Origin: Tatlockia sp.
GTDB taxonomy: Bacteria > Cyanobacteriota > Cyanobacteriia > Cyanobacteriales > Chroococcidiopsidaceae
Reading direction: 5' to 3'
Assembly: GCA_013698215.1 (NCBI GenBank)
Contig: JACCVJ010000248.1
Span: forward strand, 1-5,254
DNA: 5,254 nucleotides
Shown here: piece after piece, positions 1-4,715 of the stretch
Numbering within the stretch: the stretch's first letter is position 1
Layout: each line of letters starts with the position of its first letter
The notes under the pieces: model-generated
What the model saw: the letters and a program-made list of their open reading frames with translations, nothing else
What the model was told of the DNA's origin: nothing
Databases searched by the model: none
Translations under genes and position numbers: made by a program

Positions 1-33
1 TAACTTTCGCTCTTTTCGCTCATGTACGCTCAT
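1..33 (-). CDS. Possible start of a leftward gene, truncated by the window edge
   Basis: Reading leftward from an ATG at 33-31, eleven codons stay open to the edge and give MSVHERKERKL. A short, charged, Arg/Lys/Glu-rich N-terminus of this kind is common ahead of the helix-turn-helix of TetR-family regulators, but that is only an impression from eleven residues. A second ATG (23-21), in another reading frame, is also open to the edge. The sequence just upstream is GAAGCGG followed by CA and the ATG, a weak Shine-Dalgarno-like stretch that also forms one arm of an inverted repeat (36-72). The alternative is that this is plain intergenic sequence. Function is not assigned. Confidence 0.2.
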   Translation of the reverse strand, partial: MSVHERKERKL

Positions 34-41
34 TGCCGCTT
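8..41. repeat. Four CGCTC-like units at helical-turn spacing
   Basis: CGCTC occurs at 8-12, 17-21 and 27-31, and CGCTT at 37-41, so the units begin 9, 10 and 10 nt apart. The region is cut by the left edge, so the array may be longer. It overlaps the possible leftward gene start, where the repeats would read as GAGCG, so it may be coding repetition or a series of protein-binding half-sites. Function is unknown. Confidence 0.35.
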
Positions 42-72
42 CAAGGTTTTTAATTCAAGAGATAGGAAGCGG
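36..72. repeat. Inverted repeat CCGCTTC / GAAGCGG
   Basis: CCGCTTC (36-42) is a perfect inverted match to GAAGCGG (66-72), with 23 nt between the arms. If a leftward gene starts at 33, its leader RNA would fold so that the GAAGCGG lying two bases before the ATG is paired, a layout that could hide the ribosome binding site. It could equally be a double-stranded operator, with arm centres 30 bp apart. A direct repeat TTCAAG (41-46 and 54-59) lies inside it. Confidence 0.4.
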
Positions 73-130
73 TTTATCCATATTAATCAAAAAATTTACT
101 TAATTGGTATAAATAGAGGTTTTATGAATC

Positions 131-148
131 GCTTATCCTTATATAAGC
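131..148. repeat. Short hairpin GCTTAT / ATAAGC
   Basis: GCTTAT (131-136) pairs with ATAAGC (143-148) across a 6-nt loop. It is AT-rich and without a following U-tract, so it is not a terminator. It may be an operator or chance. Confidence 0.3.
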
Positions 149-167
149 CGTCTCTAAATAGCTCAAG

Positions 168-182
168 GTAGAATTTTTCTAC
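168..182. repeat. Short hairpin GTAGAA / TTCTAC
   Basis: GTAGAA (168-173) pairs with TTCTAC (177-182) across TTT. As DNA it is a 15-bp near-palindrome, about right for a dimeric regulator's site. It lies about 125 nt upstream of the response regulator start and no regulator can be assigned. Confidence 0.3.
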
Positions 183-239
183 TCGAACAGGGGTTGATTT
201 TTCCGTTGGTTTGCGTGTAACTATATTATTTATTAGAGA

Positions 240-267
240 TTGCAATAATGAGTCAACGATATATAAA
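240..267 (+). promoter_or_regulatory. Candidate promoter of the response regulator gene
   Basis: TTGCAA (240-245, 4 of 6 to the -35 consensus) is followed after 16 nt by TATAAA (262-267, 5 of 6 to the -10 consensus). Transcription would begin near 274 and give a leader of roughly 34 nt before the ATG at 308. This is the best-spaced box pair in the upstream region, but in AT-rich DNA such matches arise by chance. Confidence 0.35.
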
Positions 268-307
268 TCGCCTTTATTGATTGTTTTAGTTGTATTACTT
301 ATCCCTC

Positions 308-967
308 ATGTCTTCGACGATCCTAATTGCTGATGATAATTTAGGAACTCGTCAAGGAATCGGCGAGTACCTCGAAATGTATGGTCATACCATTGTTATG
401 GCTGTAAATGGTCAAGCAGCGTTCGAGATGGTAGAAGCCGATCGCCTCCATCTTATGGTTACAGATATTATCATGCCTCGGCTAAATGGTTACGAACTTG
501 TGAGAAAAGTACGTCAGCATCCAGTATTTCGGTTGCTACCAGTAATATTTTTAAGCGCCAGAAATAAAACTGAAGAACGCATCCAAGGTTATAAGTCTGG
601 CTGCGACATTTATTTACCCAAACCTTTTGAGCTAAAAGAGCTAGGCGCAGCAATTCATAATCTGTTAGAGCGAAGTCAAATATTACAATCAGAGTGTCGC
701 ACGTCGTTGCTAACGGAGGTTAGACCCAATTTACAGCCACCTAGTGCCGTTGCTGCCCAAAACAACGCTTTACTACTACACCTAACTTTGCGCGAACAGC
801 AGGTAGTCTTATTACTCACTCATGGGCTTTCTAATGCAGAGATCGGTACTCGCTTGCACTTCAGTCCGCGTACGGTAGAGAAATACGTTAGCAGTTTATT
901 GAGAAACACCACTAGCAACCGGGCGGAATTAGTAGGGTTTGCCATGAAAAATCATCTGGTAGATTAA
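308..967 (+). CDS. NarL/LuxR-type two-component response regulator
   Basis: A 219-residue cytoplasmic response regulator. When a partner histidine kinase phosphorylates it, it would bind DNA and change transcription. The receiver domain (about residues 4-122) has acidic-pocket D9 and D10, phosphoacceptor D53 in VTDIIMP, switch S83 in FLSAR, and K105 in LPKPF. A linker (123-158) leads to a LuxR-type helix-turn-helix (about 159-215) with GLSNAEIGTRL and recognition-helix region SPRTVEKYVSSLL. Length is normal and all key residues are present. I start at ATG 308, five residues before the receiver's first strand; the frame continues up to a TTG at 290, but neither start has a clear Shine-Dalgarno. 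The receiver resembles the cyanobacterial/red-plastid Rre1/Ycf29 group by memory, but I would not fix that name. No kinase gene is adjacent. Its stop overlaps the convergent phosphatase stop by 4 nt. Confidence 0.93.
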   Translation: MSSTILIADDNLGTRQGIGEYLEMYGHTIVMAVNGQAAFEMVEADRLHLMVTDIIMPRLNGYELVRKVRQHPVFRLLPVIFLSARNKTEERIQGYKSGCDIYLPKPFELKELGAAIHNLLERSQILQSECRTSLLTEVRPNLQPPSAVAAQNNALLLHLTLREQQVVLLLTHGLSNAEIGTRLHFSPRTVEKYVSSLLRNTTSNRAELVGFAMKNHLVD

Positions 968-1446
968 AGATGCGATCGCACTTTTACAGTTTCTAATAAC
1001 CCACCGCAAGCATCAAGTAATAAATCAATGACATAATTAAAGCCTTCTGTACCGCCATAATAAGGATCGGGAACATCCTCGGTAGAGTATTTTGTACAGT
1101 ATTTACACATCAAATGAACTTTATCGCTGTATTGTCCTGTAGAGTCGAGCGCTAAAATATCTTGATAATTGGCTCTATCCATTGCCAAAATTAAGTCAAA
1201 ATCTTTGAAGTCCGATGCTTGAAACTGTCGCGCTTGACCAACTAGCTTAATCCCTAGCTTACTAATAGTAGCAGCAGTCATGCGGCGATCGGGAGGATTG
1301 CCCACATGATAACTTGCTGTACCCGCCGAATCGCAGGAAATGCTACTTTCTAAGTTTGCCTGCTCGATCAGATGATTCATAATATTTTCTGCCGTCGGCG
1401 ACCTACAAATATTACCCAAACAGACAAATAAAAGTTTGTATGTCAT
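964..1446 (-). CDS. Low-molecular-weight protein tyrosine phosphatase
   Basis: A 160-residue cytoplasmic phosphatase that removes phosphate from tyrosine residues through a cysteinyl-phosphate intermediate. The N-terminal P-loop CLGNICRS gives nucleophile C9, R15 and S16; the general acid is D127 in VPDPYYGG, both in the positions expected for the family. SAGTASYHVGNPPDRR (40-55) and DLILAMDRANY (84-94) are further family blocks. The length matches the family. In bacteria these enzymes often control exopolysaccharide export through tyrosine kinases. From memory, the Anabaena PCC 7120 homologue in the same neighbourhood (alr5068) is linked to the heterocyst polysaccharide layer, so a cell-envelope role is a fair inference. 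It is last in the leftward cluster, 55 nt after ebfC. No tyrosine kinase gene lies in the window. The Shine-Dalgarno is weak (a CCGAG about 8 nt before the ATG). The last codons include a HIP1 site. Confidence 0.95.
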   Translation of the reverse strand: MTYKLLFVCLGNICRSPTAENIMNHLIEQANLESSISCDSAGTASYHVGNPPDRRMTAATISKLGIKLVGQARQFQASDFKDFDLILAMDRANYQDILALDSTGQYSDKVHLMCKYCTKYSTEDVPDPYYGGTEGFNYVIDLLLDACGGLLETVKVRSHL

Positions 1447-1458
1447 AATTTTGCTCGG

Positions 1459-1470
1459 AGTGCTGGCACT
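1459..1470. repeat. Small hairpin in the ebfC-phosphatase gap
   Basis: AGTGC (1459-1463) pairs with GCACT (1466-1470) around TG, 13 nt before the phosphatase ATG. With a 2-nt centre it is better seen as a 12-bp near-palindromic DNA site than an RNA hairpin. There is no U-tract, so it is not a terminator. Confidence 0.25.
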
Positions 1471-1501
1471 ACTATGAAACTAGCGCCGCACCCGGTTCTA
1501 T

Positions 1502-1846
1502 TTACATTCCTGGTAACTCTAACCCACTGGTCAATTCTTCCATGCGATCGCGCATTATGGCAGTAGATTTGTTGTAAGCGTCTTTCATTGCTGCTGTTAC
1601 AAGGTCTGAAAGTACATCGGCTCCCTCGGATACAGCATCAGGGGAAATTTCTACTCTTCTTGGTTCTTGATTGCCGCTCAAAACTACTTTAACTAAACCG
1701 CCACCAGCTTCGCCCGGTATTTCCATTTGCTCCAATTCTATTTGCAAGGTTTTTGCATTTTCTTGAACTTGCTGGGCTTTTTTGAAAGCATCAGCTAATT
1801 CTTTCATTTTGCCCAAACCAAACCCAAACCCTTGTCCTTTTGTCAT
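1502..1846 (-). CDS. ebfC: YbaB/EbfC-family nucleoid-associated protein
   Basis: A 114-residue protein of the YbaB/EbfC family: small dimeric DNA-binding proteins that coat or bridge DNA in the nucleoid. After a Gly/Phe-rich start (GQGFGFGLGKM, 5-14) comes the long N-terminal helix rich in Lys, Gln and Glu (14-41), then the glycine turn GEAGGGLVKVVLSGN (45-59), the family strand RRVEISPDAV (63-72), and C-terminal helices (77-107). It has no signal peptide or membrane segment. The ATG at 1846 gives about a dozen residues ahead of the usual family core; M14 is an alternative start. It sits between murB (79 nt) and the phosphatase (55 nt) on the same strand, and an AAGCGG stretch ahead of the ATG is only a weak ribosome binding site. 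The usual assignment from memory is alr5067 of Anabaena. Confidence 0.93.
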   Translation of the reverse strand: MTKGQGFGFGLGKMKELADAFKKAQQVQENAKTLQIELEQMEIPGEAGGGLVKVVLSGNQEPRRVEISPDAVSEGADVLSDLVTAAMKDAYNKSTAIMRDRMEELTSGLELPGM

Positions 1847-1892
1847 GATATTAACCGCTTAATACTGTTATCAAAGTTCTATGTTCCATTAA

Positions 1893-1918
1893 ATTATAGA
1901 TGGGCTGAGGAAGTTCCT
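1893..1918 (-). promoter_or_regulatory. Candidate internal promoter and palindrome before ebfC
   Basis: On the minus strand a perfect TATAAT (1898-1893) lies 46 nt before the ebfC ATG. No recognisable -35 hexamer precedes it. Instead the -35 zone holds an odd-length palindrome, AGGAA-G-TTCCT (1908-1918). That arrangement (good -10, poor -35, nearby palindrome) fits an activator-dependent promoter that would let ebfC and the phosphatase be transcribed apart from murC-murB. This is inference from base pattern only. Confidence 0.35.
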
Positions 1919-1925
1919 AGCGTTG

Positions 1926-2831
1926 TTAACCAATCGGTTGAAATTCTCCTAGCATTCTTACTTCTGGATGCAGCCATACAGACCAATTTTGCTGTACTTG
2001 TTGCTGCACATGATTAATTAGGCTAAAAATATCGTTAGCTTTAGCGCCGCCGCAATTTAATATGAAATTGGCATGACGTTGAGCTATTTGCGCCGCACCC
2101 ACTTGGTAGCCTTTGAGTCCGCTTTGTTCAATTAGCCAACCCGCCGTATAAGGCAACGGGTTGCGAAATACGCTACCACAACTGGGCAAATGGTAAGGTT
2201 GACTCTTTTTTCGTTGCTCTAAGTGCTGGCTAGTAGTTGCCATTACTAAACTTGAATCAAAGCCAGGTTGGAGTTGCAAAGTGGCTCTAGTAACTAGGCG
2301 ATTACTTCCTTGTAGCAAAGAAGTACGGTAGCTATAACCTAATTCCTCTAAACTTAGTATTTCTATTTTCCCTGACGGTAAAACAACTTGAGCATTAACT
2401 AACATATCTGCTATACAGGTTTTGTGAGCGCCAGCATTCATCACCACCGCCCCCCCAACGCTTCCTGGAATCCCTACCGCCCATTCCAAGCCTTGCCAGC
2501 CTCTTTCGGCTGCTTGCCAAGCAAGGCGTGGTAGTGGTTCCCCGGCGGCGACGGTGACTGTACCTGTTTGGGGATCAAAGTCGCTATGGCGCAGGTGACG
2601 AGTGCTAATTACTAAGCCCGGAATTCCGCGATCGCTAATTAGCAAGTTCGATCCTGCTCCCAGCATCGTAATTGCCAAATCTCGCGTTTGAGCGTATTCA
2701 AAACTAGCTTTTAATTGGTCTAAATTACGCGGTGCGGCGTACCACTCGGCGGGGCCTCCCACTCGAAAGGAGGTTAAAGTAGCAAGAGATACTTGAGCTT
2801 TAATTTGACACTCGGTTGCTTGTGAATACAT
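1926..2831 (-). CDS. murB: UDP-N-acetylenolpyruvoylglucosamine reductase (MurB)
   Basis: A 301-residue FAD-containing cytoplasmic enzyme that uses NADPH to reduce UDP-GlcNAc-enolpyruvate to UDP-MurNAc, the second committed step of peptidoglycan synthesis. The FAD-binding domain shows SFRVGGPAEWY (21-31), LGAGSNLL (57-64) and GIPGSVGGAV (120-129) with MNAGAH (131-136). YSYRTS (166-171) supplies the conserved Arg169, SCGSVFRNP (217-225) the proton-donor Ser220, and HPEVRMLG (288-295) the conserved Glu290. The overall form and length match the shorter type II MurB proteins, although the subtype is my judgement. It begins 27 nt after the murC stop, so the two are almost certainly co-transcribed in pathway-partner order. 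There is no visible Shine-Dalgarno before the ATG, and no other usable start lies nearby, so translation may depend on coupling to murC or on a non-Shine-Dalgarno mechanism. Confidence 0.97.
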   Translation of the reverse strand: MYSQATECQIKAQVSLATLTSFRVGGPAEWYAAPRNLDQLKASFEYAQTRDLAITMLGAGSNLLISDRGIPGLVISTRHLRHSDFDPQTGTVTVAAGEPLPRLAWQAAERGWQGLEWAVGIPGSVGGAVVMNAGAHKTCIADMLVNAQVVLPSGKIEILSLEELGYSYRTSLLQGSNRLVTRATLQLQPGFDSSLVMATTSQHLEQRKKSQPYHLPSCGSVFRNPLPYTAGWLIEQSGLKGYQVGAAQIAQRHANFILNCGGAKANDIFSLINHVQQQVQQNWSVWLHPEVRMLGEFQPIG

Positions 2832-2858
2832 ATAGTTATGAGTTAGGCAGATATTTGA

Positions 2859-4241
2859 CTAAATAGATGCGATCGCACTGGGGATAATTTGATTGAGGTT
2901 TCCCGCTCCTAAAAATAAAGCAATGTCTCCAGGGCGGAGCTTTTCAAGCAGAAAACTAGATACATCGTTTAAGCTCGGTTGGTAGGTTACTTTTTCTTGG
3001 TGCTGGGCAATTAGTTCTACTAATTTTTGACTGCTAACTAGCCCCAAATCTTGCTCTCCCGCGCTATAAATATCTGTAATTACAACTAAATCTGCCTTGA
3101 GAAAAGACTCAGCAAACTCTGTTAAAAAAGTCAAGGTACGACTGTAACGGTGGGGTTGAAAAATTGCTACTACTCTTGCTCCCGGCTTTGCTTGCAAACG
3201 CGCTGATTCTAAGGTGGCTTTGATTTCGCTGGGGTGGTGGGCGTAATCATCAATGAAAGTAATTCCCTTGGCAACGCCGCGCACTTCAAACCGACGACTT
3301 GCGCCCACAAAGGTAGCTAGACTTTGGGCAATAGTATCAAAATCTAGCTTTAACAATCTCCCTACAGCAACAGATGCGATCGCATTGCTAAGATTGTGCT
3401 TACCCAACAATCGTAGATTCAATACTCCTAAAACTTGACCTTGCTCCCACACCGTAGCGGTTGTGCCATCGGCGCGGTACTCAACATTGCTGACGGTGTA
3501 ATCTGCTCCCGCTTGTTGCAAACTGTAGCTAATTTTTGGCTTGAGGCGATTTTTTACGGTTTGACAATCAATGCACCCAATCGTAGTATCGCAGCGACTA
3601 GCGAAAGTTAAAAATGTGTTTACTACTTGTTCTAAGTCTGCGTAATGATCGGGATGATCTAATTCAATATTTGTAATTACGCCAATCGCCGCCGATAATT
3701 TAACTAACGAGCCATCGGATTCATCAGCTTCGGCGACTAAATACTTACTTTGTCCTAATCTAGCGTTGCCGTACCAAGCGGTTACTTCTCCACCCACAAC
3801 AATTGTAGGGTCAATTCCCGATTCCATGAGCATATAACCAATGGCGCTACTTGTGGTAGTTTTACCGTGAGTTCCGGCAACGGCAATACTTGAATACTCC
3901 TCCATCAAAGCCGCTAATAATTCCGAGCGATGAATCAACAAGCAACCCTTTTCTAGCGCTGCTTTGTACTCTACATTTGCTGTATTTATGGCGGTGGAAT
4001 AGATTACTTGGGGTAAGGAATTATTTTTTGAACTAAAAAATTCTAAATTGCTGGCTGCTTGGCGATCGAATATCTGCGCTCCAAGGGTTTGTAATTTTTG
4101 AGTAATGTTGCTAGAGCGAGTGTCTGAACCTGATACAGGTAGTTGGCGTTTAGCCAAAATATAAGCTAGGGCAGACATTCCAATTCCACCAATACCGATG
4201 AAATGAAATGGTTTACCGCGTAAATCAACAGAATTTGGCAT
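2859..4241 (-). CDS. murC: UDP-N-acetylmuramate-L-alanine ligase (MurC)
   Basis: A 460-residue cytoplasmic Mur ligase that joins L-alanine to UDP-MurNAc with ATP hydrolysis, the first amino acid of the peptidoglycan stem peptide. The N-terminal UDP-substrate domain has GIGGIGMSALA (16-26). The central ATPase domain has the P-loop GTHGKTTT (123-130), EADESD (171-176), NIELDHPDHY (191-200) and GKHNLSNA (280-287). The C-terminal domain has RRFEVRG (316-322), DDYAHHPSE (331-339) and FQPHRYSRT (361-369), which are typical of MurC rather than MurD, E or F. Length is normal and nothing appears missing. The ATG at 4241 is supported by AAGGAG five bases upstream. It heads the leftward cluster, with murB following after 27 nt. 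It ends in ASI, with a HIP1 site eight bases inside the stop. Confidence 0.97.
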   Translation of the reverse strand: MPNSVDLRGKPFHFIGIGGIGMSALAYILAKRQLPVSGSDTRSSNITQKLQTLGAQIFDRQAASNLEFFSSKNNSLPQVIYSTAINTANVEYKAALEKGCLLIHRSELLAALMEEYSSIAVAGTHGKTTTSSAIGYMLMESGIDPTIVVGGEVTAWYGNARLGQSKYLVAEADESDGSLVKLSAAIGVITNIELDHPDHYADLEQVVNTFLTFASRCDTTIGCIDCQTVKNRLKPKISYSLQQAGADYTVSNVEYRADGTTATVWEQGQVLGVLNLRLLGKHNLSNAIASVAVGRLLKLDFDTIAQSLATFVGASRRFEVRGVAKGITFIDDYAHHPSEIKATLESARLQAKPGARVVAIFQPHRYSRTLTFLTEFAESFLKADLVVITDIYSAGEQDLGLVSSQKLVELIAQHQEKVTYQPSLNDVSSFLLEKLRPGDIALFLGAGNLNQIIPSAIASI

Positions 4242-4246
4242 ATTTG

Positions 4247-4252
4247 CTCCTT
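4247..4252 (-). promoter_or_regulatory. Shine-Dalgarno of murC
   Basis: AAGGAG on the minus strand ends 5 nt before the murC ATG. It is the strongest ribosome binding site in the leftward cluster, in contrast to the weak or absent ones of murB, ebfC and the phosphatase, and it fixes the murC start. Confidence 0.8.
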
Positions 4253-4295
4253 ACACCCCATCACACCAACCAATCGGGGATGAATGTCACGCGCT

Positions 4296-4301
4296 ATCAT
4301 A
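4296..4301 (-). promoter_or_regulatory. Possible -10 box for murC
   Basis: TATGAT on the minus strand (5 of 6 to TATAAT) would start transcription near 4289 and give a leader of about 47 nt to the murC ATG. The sequence 17 nt further upstream (TATCTA) is a poor -35 box, so this is weak support. Confidence 0.25.
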
Positions 4302-4342
4302 TCAAGAATTAGATTTTGTAGATAGTACAATCGGTGAATTCT

Positions 4343-4386
4343 TTTTCTGTGCATTGGGATAGATTTTTAAACTAATGCACCGAAAA
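4343..4386. repeat. Long imperfect inverted repeat between murC and gap2
   Basis: TTTTCTGTGCATTGG (4343-4357) matches, in reverse complement, CTAATGCACCGAAAA (4372-4386): 13 of 15 positions pair, with one G-U and one mismatch, across a 14-nt loop (4358-4371). The GTGCATT/AATGCAC core is a perfect 7 bp. It lies about 100 nt upstream of the murC ATG and about 330 nt upstream of gap2. Neither strand has a U-tract after the stem, so it is not a standard terminator. It could be an operator, a leader-RNA structure of an upstream-initiated murC transcript, or the remnant of a small mobile element. Confidence 0.6.
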
Positions 4387-4487
4387 TAGAGTAATTGCAA
4401 AGCAAACAGCCATTTTAATAGTTATAAGTATTAAGATTCTTGCAACTTTTGTTTGCGGATTAACAACTTAAATATTTCGTAATTTTT

Positions 4488-4515
4488 TTGTAAGTTCTTA
4501 GTAAGAATATTTAAA
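4488..4515 (+). promoter_or_regulatory. Candidate gap2 promoter with palindrome in the spacer
   Basis: TTGTAA (4488-4493) and TTTAAA (4510-4515) are 16 nt apart and each loosely match the -35 and -10 hexamers (4 of 6). The spacer contains a perfect odd palindrome TTCTTA-G-TAAGAA (4495-4507), where a repressor or a promoter-distorting activator would sit. Initiation near 4522 would give a leader of about 190 nt. I cannot name a regulator. Confidence 0.3.
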
Positions 4516-4530
4516 GTATCTCTTTAAAGA
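4510..4530. repeat. Direct repeat TTTAAAG and 10-bp palindrome
   Basis: TTTAAAG occurs at 4510-4516 and 4523-4529, starting 13 nt apart. The second copy is the core of the perfect palindrome TCTTTAAAGA (4521-4530), which directly abuts the HIP1 octamer (4531-4538). It adjoins the spacer palindrome at 4495-4507, so four symmetrical or repeated elements lie within 44 bp. Confidence 0.45.
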
Positions 4531-4595
4531 GCGATCGCCAACGGAGAAGTTGCCCAAAAATATCCCCAGCCTTGCAACTCCTGTGTGAGTTAGAT

Positions 4596-4694
4596 ATGAA
4601 GGAAACTAGATATTTTCGGCAAGCTCAAGAACAGCAAGTTATAATGAACCGCCCTTTGCGATATGATGTGGTTCAATACCAAAAGTTTATTTAA
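4596..4694 (+). CDS. Possible 32-residue upstream ORF in the gap2 leader
   Basis: ATG at 4596 opens a 32-codon frame ending in TAA at 4692-4694, 21 nt before the gap2 start. The peptide begins MKETRYFRQAQEQQ and is rich in Gln, Arg and Tyr, without a membrane segment. The frame is open from 4515, so a non-ATG start further upstream is possible. Support is weak: the Shine-Dalgarno is poor (a GTGAG about 6 nt upstream), I recognise no homologue, and a TATAAT that could be the gap2 -10 box lies inside it. It could be a leader peptide, a small protein, or chance. Confidence 0.2.
   Translation: MKETRYFRQAQEQQVIMNRPLRYDVVQYQKFI
4640..4645 (+). promoter_or_regulatory. TATAAT, possible proximal gap2 -10 box
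   Basis: A perfect TATAAT lies 70 nt before the gap2 GTG and would give a leader of roughly 65 nt. The sequence at -35 distance (around 4617-4622, CGGCAA) does not match a -35 box, so it would need an activator. It is an alternative to the promoter at 4488-4515, and both could be used. Confidence 0.35.
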
Positions 4695-4700
4695 CACACC

Positions 4701-4706
4701 AGAGGG
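4701..4706 (+). promoter_or_regulatory. Shine-Dalgarno of gap2
   Basis: AGAGGG lies 9 nt before the GTG at 4716. Together with the immediate start of the conserved INGFGRIGRN motif, it decides that translation begins at GTG. Confidence 0.6.
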
Positions 4707-4715
4707 CAAGACGCT

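Larger units (their letters stand above)
34..307. other. AT-rich intergenic region upstream of the response regulator
   Basis: This 274-nt stretch contains no convincing gene. It holds a 7-bp inverted repeat (36-42 with 66-72), two 6-bp hairpins (131-148 and 168-182), a TATAAA at 108-113 without a good -35 box, and a plausible promoter at 240-267. A 15-codon ORF (124-171, starting MNRLSLYK) has AGAGG a few bases before its ATG, but it is too short to support as a gene. No terminator with a U-tract was found. Confidence 0.6.
4242..4715. other. Divergent intergenic region between murC and gap2
   Basis: This 474-nt region must carry the promoters of both murC and gap2. Its contents, left to right, are: the murC ribosome binding site, a TATGAT that could be the murC -10 box (4296-4301, minus), a direct repeat CAATCGG (4271-4277 and 4328-4334), a long imperfect inverted repeat (4343-4386), three copies of the palindrome TTGCAA (4395-4400, 4440-4445, 4572-4577), an inverted pair GCAAACA/TGTTTGC (4402-4408, 4450-4456), a palindrome-rich promoter-like segment (4488-4530), a HIP1 site (4531-4538), a 32-codon ORF (4596-4694) and the gap2 ribosome binding site. 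No tRNA, riboswitch or intrinsic terminator was recognised. Confidence 0.7.

Noticed and set aside
8..41. CGCTC repeats as a CRISPR fragment
   Set aside because: Units are five bases with 4-5 nt spacing, far too short for CRISPR repeats and spacers.
290..307. TTG start adding six residues to the response regulator
   Set aside because: Receiver domains normally begin a few residues before the acidic pair, which matches the ATG at 308; the TTG has no ribosome binding site.
471..653. 60-codon minus-strand ORF within the response regulator
   Set aside because: Antisense to the receiver domain, with no ribosome binding site or recognisable motif.
971..985. HIP1 palindrome followed by CTTTT as a terminator between the convergent genes
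   Set aside because: A loopless 10-bp palindrome folds into only about three base pairs once a loop is allowed, and the T-run is short.
3253..3438. 61-codon plus-strand ORF within murC, and a similar one at 1832-2017 over the ebfC and murB ends
   Set aside because: Both are antisense to well-supported genes and have no recognisable protein features.
4166..4354. 62-codon minus-strand ORF overlapping the murC start
   Set aside because: It overlaps the well-supported murC N-terminus in another frame, its ATG lies inside the long inverted repeat, and its product resembles nothing I know.
4343..4390. Long inverted repeat as an intrinsic terminator
   Set aside because: Its stem base is A/T-rich, neither strand has a U-tract after the stem, and it lies upstream of both flanking genes where no transcript needs ending.
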